Below are positions 1 through 9,808 of a stretch of DNA of 64,000 bases, piece after piece. A program made the position numbers and the translations under genes. The notes beneath the pieces were generated by a model, which made no database searches, had not been told where the DNA came from, and saw only the letters and a program-made list of their open reading frames with translations. Within the stretch, counting starts at the first letter, position 1; each line of letters begins with the position of its first letter. The stretch spans positions 2,474,001 through 2,538,000 of the forward strand of contig OY101120.1 of assembly GCA_956465555.1 (NCBI GenBank), given 5' to 3'. Source of the DNA: Nitzschia sp. pyKryTriq1 (taxonomy: Eukaryota; Bacillariophyta; Bacillariophyceae; Bacillariales; Bacillariaceae).

Positions 1-954
1 GATGCCTTGAAACGCCTGTATAGGGGAGTCGACGTGAAGAACCGAATCTATCATTTCAAAAAGTACAGCCGTTGTTTCGTAGGATCCGAAGCTGTTGACT
101 TTATGATCAAGAGTGGATGGGCCAAATCCCGAGAACATGCGGTCAAAATCGGCCAATCGTTGCAAAAAGAGTTTAATCTTTTTGAGCACGTTGTGGATCC
201 CGATCGTCATCTCTTTCAAGACGATTTCCTCTTTTTCAAGTTCAACAAAATGGAGTCTTCCTTTCTCGATGAGAGTATCAGCCGAGATGATTCTTCTACC
301 AGCAATCATACTACTTCCCAGTCAGTAGAAGACGACCTCCTCCTCGAAGCCGAGAGGCACAGAAGAACTTCCATCACACGGTCGCTCATGAACGATTCCA
401 AGAAGATTGGGTTGATTTCGGTGGGGGAAATCTTGAGACGGGGAGTCAATCAAAAGTATAACTCCATTCTCGATAAGAAGGGCTTCTATGCCGATGAGGG
501 CGTAGACTACATGGTGAGCACAGGGCTGGCAAACTCTCGGAGTGATGCGGAAGCCATTGGTTTGGCGTTGCAAAAGGCCGCGGGGGTCATTCAAAATGCC
601 AAGATGCCAGACAAGCCCTTTAAAAACTCGAGAACGTTCTTTTTTTTTACCGATGAGGGATCTGTGGAGCTCAAAATGCCAACTTGGAAGAAGGATCTTC
701 GAGCGGCATGCGACTTTTTCAGAGAGAATATGAAAAGGACGGACCATGTCTACCGACTTCGAACCTACAAAGATACATTCACGGGCAAGGAAGGTGTGGA
801 TTTATTCCTCATGGCTGGTATCACCAATTCCAGACAAGATGCAGTCCTACTTGGACGGGCTTTAATGGTCGAATTCAATCTCTTCGGCCATGTGGTAGAC
901 GAGCACGAGTTTGAAGACGCGGACTTCTTTTACAAATTCTCCAACAACAACTAA
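1..954 (+). CDS. Partial protein with three DEP domains
   Basis: The frame is open from the first base of the window (Asp-Ala-Leu-Lys...), so the 5' end lies outside and no start can be chosen. Three DEP-like modules are visible, at about residues 5-80, 135-215 and 235-315. Each has the typical DEP pattern: a bulky aromatic run, a G-x-E-(A/G)-V-D-(F/L) motif, then an (A/V)xxLGxxL helix and an FxxHVxD segment. The third module ends in DADFFYKF just before the stop. DEP domains are known to attach signalling proteins to membranes or to partner receptors. No catalytic domain is visible in the part present. The middle copy has lost the HVVD segment and is the most divergent. The next gene is convergent, about 90 bp away. 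Family assignment is good; function is inferred only from the domain. Confidence 0.8.
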   Translation, partial: DALKRLYRGVDVKNRIYHFKKYSRCFVGSEAVDFMIKSGWAKSREHAVKIGQSLQKEFNLFEHVVDPDRHLFQDDFLFFKFNKMESSFLDESISRDDSSTSNHTTSQSVEDDLLLEAERHRRTSITRSLMNDSKKIGLISVGEILRRGVNQKYNSILDKKGFYADEGVDYMVSTGLANSRSDAEAIGLALQKAAGVIQNAKMPDKPFKNSRTFFFFTDEGSVELKMPTWKKDLRAACDFFRENMKRTDHVYRLRTYKDTFTGKEGVDLFLMAGITNSRQDAVLLGRALMVEFNLFGHVVDEHEFEDADFFYKFSNNN

Positions 955-1042
955 ACTAGATTTTTTACATATAATGTCCATTTTGTTGCCAAGAGATTCG
1001 ACCATAGTTGCATAGTCGTCTCAACCTGATAATATTACTATT

Positions 1043-3267
1043 TCAGCCTCTACTCTTCGTTTTCTTGCCATTTCGTTTGTTCCACAAGGTTCTCATGCGG
1101 CTTACTTTCTTGACAGGATGGTCAAAGTGATTCGTGCGGATCCAAACACGTCGAATTGGTTTGGGGAGAGAATGCACAAAGTTTCCAATCGATTGATCTT
1201 CACTAAACAGTGATAGAGCCGTTCGATTGCAGGCAGGCGATGTAATGTAACGTGCCAAGTCGGGACTTAACAAATACAAGGGCCCTGCCATGTAGGCGGG
1301 GCCGAGATTCAAAGTGGACACGGATGGTTTAATACGATAATCGCCACCATAGATCCGCATGTTGTTAGGAAACTTTGGCAAGGACTTGATTTGGGTGTTC
1401 AGCAATGACTTGGGATATATGATGGTATCCGAATCCGCCTTGACCAGATAATCAAAGTAGTACCGTTCCAACACAGTGATGGCAAACTTGAAATAAGTTT
1501 GGGACTTGCCCTCTTTCCCATTTTCTTGGATGTTCAAATACACAATATCGCCTTTGTCATGATCCGCCAAACGTATCGAAGTAGGGAGCGAGTCGCCTTC
1601 CAAAGCAATAGGTCCAGTGGCTTCGGTAACTTCGACAAGCTCTTTCGACCCACCCGGGTTGCCGCTGACGACAAAAACGTAGGCAACCTGACAATCCTCC
1701 TGTCGCTCCAGTGTATCCAATTCTGCGAGAGCGCAAATTCGGTGCGGAGTGTCCGAGTCAACAAAGGCTCGTAGATAGGTACTTCGAATCATTTCCCTCC
1801 GTTCTAGTTCGAGCTGGCTGTCCATACTAAAAATCCCAAGCAAGAGACGAGGCGGAAACTCGCTTGTGCTGCTGCTGCTGCTGATACTGCTGATACTGGC
1901 ATTCGTTGTTGTCATTGTCGTCATCATCATCAAATTGGGATGGTTCGCCCGCACCAAAGCCACCTCTTGAGGATCTTGATAATCCACCAAACGATCTTTG
2001 TAGCGATCGAAGAAATCCAAGTACTCACCGACGCTATCTTGTTTGGAGACTTTTTCAACCAAGCCCTTCAATTCCACCTCATGAATCGGGTAAGGGTAGG
2101 ATTGTAAAGCATTCGCAACGGCAACATCCGGCGACGATGACGAATCATTGGTGGGTGTCAGTGACGACTCGGATGCATACGTCGGTATTGGTTGCTTCGC
2201 CAGATAGTCCACAAGATCCGACGACAAGAGTACAAAGCGTCGCATGAGGGTATCCCTTTTCAAGGAAGCACACTTCTTCTTGGGACAATGCTCCTTGGAT
2301 GTGGCCAGTCCACCGTAGATGCCTTTCAACGCCACCATGGTTGGTGGTGGTGTCACGGCCAAAATAGGGTTGGAATCCCAAAGATGGTGGGTTTGAGCAG
2401 AACATGGGCGTCCGTATAGGCTACCAACCAAGGAACATCACCATTATTTTTTGTGGCATTCGTCATCATCCTCTTGATCGTGGACGATGATGCATACCGA
2501 AGCCAACTCCATCGTTTCCCTATCGTATCTGTCTCGTTGACGTTGAAGTAAAGCACATCCTTCTCATGTCGATGTTTTTCAAACATTGTTTCTGATAGCT
2601 CGGCACCACGCTCCAGACCCGAAAAAATAGTGGCAGCATCCATGTCGGTAGTAGTATCCTTCGTAGTATCCTCCGGTCCGAGAACAAAGGTGTAAATCAA
2701 ACGGCAGCTCTGCATCGGCTGCTGACGATGATTATCACGAGGCTTATTGGTAGTCCAAAAATTCAAATAGTCTCTCAAAGCACATACTCGATTGGGTTGA
2801 TCGGGTCGATGCAGACGATCAAAGTCGACGTACGTATCTCGGATTAGATGACGTCGATGTCGTTCCGTGGGACCGTTCAACGAACTGAAAATACCCAGCA
2901 GAATTCGAGTAGGAGGCGCTTGATGATGAGACATAATATTATTGGGGCTGTTGGCGATTGCGAGTACTTGTAGAGGATGCTCATCATCATCGTCATCACC
3001 ATCCTCTCCCATCGACGAGGACGAGGACGAAACGGCGGGTACTAATACTTGCGAGGAGACTGACGATGGAGCTCCAGCATCACAAAGATTCGAAGATACG
3101 GTACTTGAAACAACGCCATCGGGGCAGTATTCATATTCAAATACATATTCGTAGTTGACAGGTGCGCTACTGCCGCTCAGCCAAACAGTCACGGAAACGG
3201 AGACTAAAAGAAGGGCGCCAAGAATCAAGCGAACGGTCTGTATTATCCATCTGCTTCTACTGGGCAT
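1043..3267 (-). pseudogene. Two-domain GT31-like glycosyltransferase, frameshifted
   Basis: Two overlapping reading frames together match the intact neighbour at 4263-6353 from end to end. The first frame (from ATG at 3267) has a signal anchor (about residues 8-32), then a GT31-like N-terminal domain with a RHRRHLIRDTY motif and a degenerate acidic site (TDAH). The second frame continues the protein and carries a second domain with ERREMIRSTY, KADSDTIIYP (DSD metal-binding motif), a YMAGPLYLLS acceptor-side loop and EDQSIGNFVHS. The frames meet at 2377-2382, a TTTGGG run on the minus strand. One extra base there would restore colinearity with the neighbour. The cause could be a real 1-bp loss or a homopolymer sequencing error. 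The expected role is a Golgi type II membrane glycosyltransferase. An alternative start lies 51 bp upstream (3318). It is convergent with the DEP gene. Confidence 0.75.
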
Positions 3268-3318
3268 GACTTCTCTGTTTTTATTGTGATGCTCATCCCA
3301 ACCCAAACTCGTAACCAA

Positions 3319-4262
3319 TAATTAATAAGCAATAATCTTCTACAGGGGCCGGATGCCATCAATCATCAGCATGCCGTAACTTTTTGACATCTTCGTTCAA
3401 GCACAGCATCATGCACCATGCAAGATGATGCAGCACTCATCTCTCTCATCGTGAGCAATAAAAGCTGTTTTTATCGTACGTAATAAATTCGTACAGAATA
3501 GTAGAGCAGAGCAGAAGGGCCTTCTCGAGCAAAAGAGGCCTCGAAGCGAGATATATGGCCTTTTGACGGCTCTTTTTACCCCCCCCCCCACTTTCAACGA
3601 AATTTTCCTTTGATGCAAACACATCGCCAGTACCGGATTGACCAAATCATCATGATTCGTTACTGCTTACAAGGTTCTACTACTAGTAGACTATGTATGT
3701 ATATAGGATGATTCCAAGGTCCATATCATCAATTTGACTTTTGAGACTCCTCCTCGTGCAGAGAAGTCTACTCTCTACTACTACTACTTCTACTACTACT
3801 ACCAGAGAGTCTCTTGGCTATATGATAGCAGAGTACTCTACTGTAGCTCGACTAGTAGTACAGTACTACAACTGGTACTTTCAATGACGAAAGAGTCTTG
3901 AAAGAAAGGCAACGTTCGAGCAGTAGACTAGACGACTCCTGTCGGCGCTGGATTTGGACATTCTACTAGCTAGTAGAGCAGCCCGGAAGCCCTCGCTACT
4001 GGTCGTACCTACTACGTAGTAGATAGGTCTCTTTCTCTCCTTTTTCTTGCTTTGTTCGTAGAGAGTCGACTAGCAGTACTAGTCGTTTCTGTTATACTAA
4101 CAATGGGAAAGTTTGGCACGGGATGGAAAGACATTGGCGGCAATTCTATTTGGTCTTTAAAAATATGACAGACGCAACAATGTACTAGATTCTATTCGGC
4201 TAGCGAAGTATGGGTGGTATGTACTCGTACTCAAGTTGATTGGACTAATATGCCTCCTTCTG
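3319..4262. other. Intergenic, low complexity
   Basis: No credible gene. It holds an 11-base C tract (3579-3589) and, from about 3660 to 4090, dense TAC/TAG triplet runs and short palindromes such as CTACTAGTAG. It lies between the 5' end of one glycosyltransferase and the 3' end of its tandem paralog. Confidence 0.7.
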
Positions 4263-6353
4263 TCAATCTGGTCTTTTCGCTGCAGATTTTTCCTCTTTCT
4301 GAAATCGCGCCCATTCTTTACGGAATTCGTCCAATTCCTTCAGAGGGTGCCTGTGGGACCTGTTCCCGATGACGGGGATGCGTCGGATTGGGAGAGGGTG
4401 CGAATGGACAAAATTGCCCATGCTAAAGTCTTCAATGCCCCAATCGACCGCTCGCCGATCCAATTCAGGGGATGTCACAAATCGGGCCAGATCGACGCTC
4501 ATCCAGTACAAATGCCCGCCCATGTAAATGGGGCCGACTCTGCGATGAGACCATTCGTATTTTTGTCGGTATTGGCCTCCATACACACGGACATTGTCGG
4601 GAAACACTGGAGACTTCGCCAGAGTCGTATCCAAAAAGAAATTGGGGAAAATCAAAGTGTCGGTATCCGTCTTTCCAACGTAATCAAAGTAGAAATGGTC
4701 ATCAATCACAGTGGTTGCATATTTGAACCAAGTGGGAGACTTGCCATCTTCCATATTCTCTCGAATATTGAGATGGACAATATCGTTCTCGTCTTGCAGT
4801 AAGGGTCGCGAAGAGCTGCCGGCTTGATTGTCCGCAATCATTGGAAAGGTAGCATTGGGCCCGATCAATTCGGTCGGGCCATTGGGATTACTACCCATGA
4901 CAAAGGTATACGCCATCTGGCAATCAACGCCGTTGTTGGGTACCAGTCCGCTAAGGAGTTCGTGCAAGGAGCAAATTCGATTCGGTGTCGGCGAGTATTT
5001 GTAGTAGGATAGGTATGTACTGCGAAGAGTTGCTCTTCGTTCTGTTTCGACGGGACTATCCATCGTAAAGATGCCCATCAAAATGCGCGGACCCGGCAAC
5101 TGTTTGGCAGAAGTTTTCACAGAAAAATATTTGGTAGCACTACTAGCTTCCACCAAGGCAACTTCTTTCGGATCATTGAAGCTTCCTTCTGCCGTTAGCA
5201 TCGTGTCTTTGTATTTGTCCCACTGGTGGAGATAATCACTCCAACCTCCTCGATTCGCCAAGGCTGGACGGGCTCCCACCAACGCTTGCGGTGTGACAGG
5301 GACGGATATTAGTTGTTGCAGAAAATTTGCCAGAGCTACATCCACAGATTCTTTGGGCTGGAGTGCACCGTAAGTCTCCACAGGATCGGCCTGTACCACT
5401 GAATCCAACAGATCCCCGGAAATTAAACTGATCCGTTGCAACATGGTCGGAGCCTGAAGGGAGGGACACCATTCTGCCGTGACAGACTTTTTCTGGGAAC
5501 ACTTGGATTTGTGGACAAGATTTCCTGCGTAAATACGCTTCTTGGGTGACGAAGTAAAGATGGAGTTTTGCCAAAATTCCACTGGATGAATCCGCACTCG
5601 GGCGTCCATGTGCGCAACGTAATCAAATACGGATTGTTGCTCCTTCTTTTTGTCCTTCTTCTTCATCCATTGATTTGCAACATATCGATGCCAACTCCAA
5701 ACTTTGTAGGAATTATGTCGATCACCAGTATTGAGAAACAGAAAGTCACCCTTATCATGTTCACTCAATGTCATTTGCTCCAAGGCCTCCTGGCTCGGCG
5801 TAATGGTAACGTCGTTATTGCTATTGGCAGTCGAGGAGGGCACTAGGTTGGCCCGCCATTCACTGGGTGGAGTCTCGCTCCGTGTCTCATTGGCTCCCAG
5901 CACAAACGTATATACCAGTTGGCATTCATATGGCTTCCATTCGTCAACTGGTTTGATAGAGAATTTCTGAATCGAACACACTCGATTGGGTGTAGTAGTA
6001 TTGTGGACATGATCAAAAATGAGATGCGTTGTTCGATGAGTTTCCCGCAGTCTCCCATCACTGTTCATCAACGTTTCATCCGTATCAATATTGCTGAATA
6101 TCCCGAGCAAAATCCGAGGTGGACGACTTGACGACGACGAAGAAGAAGTAGATCCAGCTACCGTGGTTGTAGTTGTTGTTGCTGCTGCTGCTATTGTCAT
6201 CGTCATGGATCGTGGGTGATGATGACTTGTTATTCCGAATGACCATGATGTTATTGGTGAAGTGAAATCTAAGGTTGTCGCGAAGAAGAGCTGGATGACT
6301 GAAACAAGAAGGGACAGAACAAAGACATAGATGTAGATGGGTTGTCGTGTCAT
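4263..6353 (-). CDS. Two-domain GT31-like glycosyltransferase (type II membrane)
   Basis: A 696-residue single-exon protein. It starts with a short basic N-terminus and a hydrophobic signal anchor (about residues 6-28), then a Ser/Thr-rich stem. Two GT31-like domains follow. The N-terminal one (about 78-330) has a PRILLGIFS start, an RLRETHRTTHLIFD helix and a substituted acidic site (HMDARVRI). The C-terminal one (about 425-680) has PRILMGIFTMDS, ERRATLRSTYL, the acidic metal motif in KTDTDTLIFP (about 557-566), YMGGHLYWMS and EDFSMGNFVHS. By analogy with beta-1,3-galactosyltransferase-type enzymes it should transfer a sugar from a nucleotide sugar in the Golgi. Donor and acceptor are unknown. 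The N-domain looks catalytically dead. It is a tandem paralog of the frameshifted gene downstream. It is divergent from the GT47 gene, with about 470 bp between the starts. Confidence 0.85.
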   Translation of the reverse strand: MTRQPIYIYVFVLSLLVSVIQLFFATTLDFTSPITSWSFGITSHHHPRSMTMTIAAAATTTTTTVAGSTSSSSSSSRPPRILLGIFSNIDTDETLMNSDGRLRETHRTTHLIFDHVHNTTTPNRVCSIQKFSIKPVDEWKPYECQLVYTFVLGANETRSETPPSEWRANLVPSSTANSNNDVTITPSQEALEQMTLSEHDKGDFLFLNTGDRHNSYKVWSWHRYVANQWMKKKDKKKEQQSVFDYVAHMDARVRIHPVEFWQNSIFTSSPKKRIYAGNLVHKSKCSQKKSVTAEWCPSLQAPTMLQRISLISGDLLDSVVQADPVETYGALQPKESVDVALANFLQQLISVPVTPQALVGARPALANRGGWSDYLHQWDKYKDTMLTAEGSFNDPKEVALVEASSATKYFSVKTSAKQLPGPRILMGIFTMDSPVETERRATLRSTYLSYYKYSPTPNRICSLHELLSGLVPNNGVDCQMAYTFVMGSNPNGPTELIGPNATFPMIADNQAGSSSRPLLQDENDIVHLNIRENMEDGKSPTWFKYATTVIDDHFYFDYVGKTDTDTLIFPNFFLDTTLAKSPVFPDNVRVYGGQYRQKYEWSHRRVGPIYMGGHLYWMSVDLARFVTSPELDRRAVDWGIEDFSMGNFVHSHPLPIRRIPVIGNRSHRHPLKELDEFRKEWARFQKEEKSAAKRPD

Positions 6354-6822
6354 GGTGGATGGGCGATGTGTCGTTTGCCGTTGTTGTGCATCTCTACTTT
6401 TGGTGAACTATGCTGCTCAATCTCGATCGATACTATTAGTCTTCTTCAGCGAGCATCATCATCGTGCTCTTGAGTTTTTGATGACGATGACGATGACGGT
6501 ATGATGAGATGATGGGCCGCGCCAAGAGATTGGGCTCTGTCGAAACCCCGAAAGCGCCAAAAGAAACTCCGAAGTGACTGAGGAAAAAGATCTTGTGCCG
6601 CAGAATTCTCGTGTCACCCCGCACCTCCCCTCACGCATCTCCCTCCGACGCTCGCGCCGCTGTTCTGATGATTTCTGATCATCTCCTCGTCTCTCGTCGT
6701 ACTACTATATATACTACCGCTTTATTTTTTACGATGACTTTCATCTCTTTCTCTTGCTGCTCGACGCTCGACCCTTGACCCTTATTTTCATCTTCTGTTG
6801 GAACGACCGACTATGACTACTG
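6354..6822. other. Divergent intergenic region between two glycosyltransferase genes
   Basis: A shared upstream region of the GT31-like gene (minus) and the exostosin-like gene (plus). It contains short GATGATGAC-type runs near 6450-6510 and a CT-rich stretch near 6690-6770. No clear core promoter element was recognised. Confidence 0.5.
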
Positions 6823-8331
6823 ATGAAGGTAAGCAGAACCAGCAACAGCAACAGGAGGCTCCGAGCTCTTCTTTTTACGGTCACGGCAGTCTCGGCCATC
6901 ACATCTCTGGTCACATGCAGCATCCAGGATGACGTCAACTTGGTTCAAGGCGCCTACTTCACAGCCTTAACACCGGTCTTGACACCACCGACGACGTCTC
7001 GACAAAGCATGACGTCAAAACCACCCGAAGACTACGGCAATTTACTATTGACCGTTCCCTTCTATGTCTACGAAGAGCTGGCATGGGAAGATGCCACATT
7101 TGGAGCATTGACCGTGGAGAATTTGGCACGGGCTCCACGAGGTCGGAGCAAACACGCCGACGACTTTTACTTTATGAAAGCCAGTCTCAATCATCCCATG
7201 CGAACCAGAGATCCCAGTCAGGCAAAAATCTTTGTCATTCCATTGCTGCTGAACTTTTATGCCGACAGACACTACTATTCAGGCCGGGAGCACAAATTGT
7301 GTTCTGCTTCTACTAGTACTAGCCTGACGAGGACGAGCAGGAGGACTTATTGCGACCGAGATCTCTTGCGGCACGCGGCGACAGTATTGCAACACTCGGA
7401 ATGGTTTCAGGCGCATCCAGAACGACATATTGTGGTCCAGTCTCACTATCTTGCCGACAAGAAATTCAAAATTCCCACTGAGCTGAAAGATATGCTCTAT
7501 CAAGTGAATGTGATTTCCTTTGAAAACCAAGTACCCAATCGGCCCGACCGACTTCGTTTCCCCAAATATTACGTCGGACATTCATGCCTTACTACTCGTA
7601 ATAATATCGATAAAAAGAAGAACGACCCAAGGCAAGAAGATTCTACTGCTGCTGCTGCTGCTGCTGTGAAAAAGACCCAAGACGTGGTAATGATCGCTAG
7701 CGTCAATCACGAAAAATTGCATTACTTTCAAGATCGCCTCAATGTCTGCGAGTGGATTCGAAACAACAACAACTACAACAACACTGATACTGATACTGAT
7801 CATAATAACGCTACTACTACTATTATAATGAGCCAATGTGGCCAAGGCGAGCAATGTCCTGCCTTGGCACAAGCCAAGTTTGGCTTTCATACCCGAGGAG
7901 ATACACTGGGGAGCAATCGACTGATGGATACTATCTTGAGTGGTACAGTACCTATTTTTACAAGGCGTGAGCAATATGATATTTTACCTGCTTGGATCGA
8001 TTGGAAGAATCAACTTTCGGTCTTGCTGCCAATGAACAACAGCGACGACGAACCTGCTGCCATCAAGAGTAATCAAACGGCGGCATCATCATCGTTCTTA
8101 CAGGCTCTCAAAGCAATCCTCCAAGATGAGCAAGGATATCAGGAGAGGCAAGCGGCGATTCTCCAGCATCGAGCACTGTTTGATTGGACAACATTGTATC
8201 CATTTGATACCTACATGTACATGCTACAGGCCGAACTTTACCCCGAGACGCGTCATCCCATCGACAAAATTTCGTCTGTGTGGCCCGCATTGCTCCTCCC
8301 GCCGCCGCCGCCACCACCACGACCGAAATAA
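6823..8331 (+). CDS. Exostosin-like glycosyltransferase (GT47)
   Basis: A 502-residue single-exon protein. A basic N-terminus and a hydrophobic segment (about 12-33) act as signal anchor. The exostosin fold is recognised from FYVYEELAWED near residue 75, an (A)KIFVIPLLLNFY segment, a PERHIVVQSHY segment, and the C-terminal signature FGFHTRGDTLGSNRLMDTI followed by SGTVPIF (about 352-380). This last block corresponds to the GT47 motif in which a P/R-GD-S-R-L-D-I-GC/T-P pattern contacts the nucleotide sugar. Ala, Asn and Thr/Asp repeats (about 275-345) look like unstructured insertions. The C-terminus is a Pro run followed by Arg-Pro-Lys. A Golgi role in glycan or cell-surface polysaccharide synthesis is inferred. 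The specific sugar cannot be read from sequence. Confidence 0.85.
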   Translation: MKVSRTSNSNRRLRALLFTVTAVSAITSLVTCSIQDDVNLVQGAYFTALTPVLTPPTTSRQSMTSKPPEDYGNLLLTVPFYVYEELAWEDATFGALTVENLARAPRGRSKHADDFYFMKASLNHPMRTRDPSQAKIFVIPLLLNFYADRHYYSGREHKLCSASTSTSLTRTSRRTYCDRDLLRHAATVLQHSEWFQAHPERHIVVQSHYLADKKFKIPTELKDMLYQVNVISFENQVPNRPDRLRFPKYYVGHSCLTTRNNIDKKKNDPRQEDSTAAAAAAVKKTQDVVMIASVNHEKLHYFQDRLNVCEWIRNNNNYNNTDTDTDHNNATTTIIMSQCGQGEQCPALAQAKFGFHTRGDTLGSNRLMDTILSGTVPIFTRREQYDILPAWIDWKNQLSVLLPMNNSDDEPAAIKSNQTAASSSFLQALKAILQDEQGYQERQAAILQHRALFDWTTLYPFDTYMYMLQAELYPETRHPIDKISSVWPALLLPPPPPPPRPK

Positions 8332-8613
8332 TCACTCCTATAACAAGTACAGTATGTATGATTCGAGCTACAAATATTATTCGTCGTCTTTTAATTGATC
8401 GAGAAACATGGCTTGAGGCAGGATACCACCTTACAGTAAGTGTAGGAAATTCTTTGGAAAAAGTAGGGTGGCCGGCCGTGGAATGCAGCTTGGCATCTTG
8501 GGCAGTGGCAACGAGATGATGGCACAAAAAAGATCTGGTACACATAATAAGGAATTCTACCCCATGCCTACAGTTGGTATGCATTTGGCATCCTTATTTG
8601 TGGGGTTTCGCGC

Positions 8614-9285
8614 TCACGAGAGGAGGCTTTGCATGTGGGTTTCTCCAATACTGTTGCTGCTGCTGGGAAGATTCGCGGCCGACAACGGTGCGTGATGCCA
8701 GGTGAAAAAGGCTGGATATAAATGATACAACGTATAGGCTGAACCGACTAGAATGGGACCCGCCTGCAAGCAATTCACCAGTATCAACTCGAGATTGAAC
8801 TTGGGATGAGCCACCGAATATTGAGACCAGAATACCCAATAGTCGAGTCTTACATTGACCCAACAATAGAGCGACCATGCCAGAATGATGAGGGCGACAC
8901 GACCCAGTTTCTTAGCCCATGCCTGCCATGACTCGGTATCATCGTCTTCGACCGTGACCACGCGATGCTGAGAGGATCCTGATGTCGAAGCTAGCAGCCA
9001 GGCCTGCCAACGCCACATCCACTCGTACGCGGCCAACAATGCCGCGGATATGGCGAGCACCACAACGGCACAAGTGACCGACAAGACATACCAATGATGA
9101 TCCACCAGATACACCATCCCGTTCAACAAAGTCCCAGCCGATTTGGTGTAAAAGAAACCGTACGAAAGCACCGTCACAAGAACACGAAGGCCGCGACTCA
9201 CGAGAGATTCATTGTCGGCGCTGGTTGCCCGAGTCGCTATTCTCCAGCCTCTTTCTAGTACATGCAGTACATCCGAGAGGTCCAT
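8614..9285 (-). CDS. Small multi-pass membrane protein, unknown
   Basis: A 223-residue protein that I do not recognise. It has three to four hydrophobic helices: a weak one around residues 33-55, a strong one at about 66-90 (Trp-Tyr-Val-Leu then Val/Ala/Leu-rich), one at about 128-148 and one at about 168-193. An acidic loop (VEDDDTES) separates the second and third. Trp residues flank the helices, which fits interfacial positioning. No signal peptide, catalytic motif or known transporter signature is visible. The start ATG at 9285 is the only sensible one. It is convergent with the GT47 gene (about 280 bp apart). Confidence 0.65.
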   Translation of the reverse strand: MDLSDVLHVLERGWRIATRATSADNESLVSRGLRVLVTVLSYGFFYTKSAGTLLNGMVYLVDHHWYVLSVTCAVVVLAISAALLAAYEWMWRWQAWLLASTSGSSQHRVVTVEDDDTESWQAWAKKLGRVALIILAWSLYCWVNVRLDYWVFWSQYSVAHPKFNLELILVNCLQAGPILVGSAYTLYHLYPAFFTWHHAPLSAANLPSSSNSIGETHMQSLLS

Positions 9286-9808
9286 GATGGTGCACAGATT
9301 GTCAGTCAGTCAGTGCTGCGGAGCTATGCTCGTCGATATCTGCAAACTGATACGGTAGAAGACGAGGAGCAAGGTAGTGAACACACATCACTGCTGCGTT
9401 TTATGTGCTTCTATTGAAATTTTATGGCAGGGATCGAGAGAGATGCGTCCGCGATGTGTATTTTTTACGCGATATTGCATAGTAGCTTCGTTGTGTTCCT
9501 GGTGCGAACTGATGAGGAGGGGCTAAGGAAGTCCCAGCCAAGAAATCTATCCTTCACGATTTGAAATCGATCCTCTTGATGAGGATATATGGAGTTGAAA
9601 CTCAAACCTTTTCAAAGGAAAGAGGAATGAAAAAGGTGGGGACCTGTACTGTAGATATGAAAATGCATTCTAGATTATATAGCCTCTACTACTTGTAGAG
9701 TATCTACGAGCTTTTTAACTTTTTTCATTCATTTTTGGCGTGGTTGTTGTGTCAGCGGCTCCTCTCATCATAGTATTAGTGCGAGAGCGTCCGTCTCTGA
9801 CCACGTCT
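9286..9808. other. Intergenic
   Basis: No gene supported. It contains a GTCAGTCAGTCAG repeat near 9301-9313 and a few TACTAC/TAGAG words near 9680-9710. Confidence 0.5.

Noticed and set aside
3409-3645. 78-codon minus-strand frame
   Set aside because: Lies in low-complexity intergenic DNA, has no domain or targeting features, and includes the poly-C tract.
4236-4802. 188-codon plus-strand frame
   Set aside because: Antisense shadow of the intact GT31-like gene; no features of its own.
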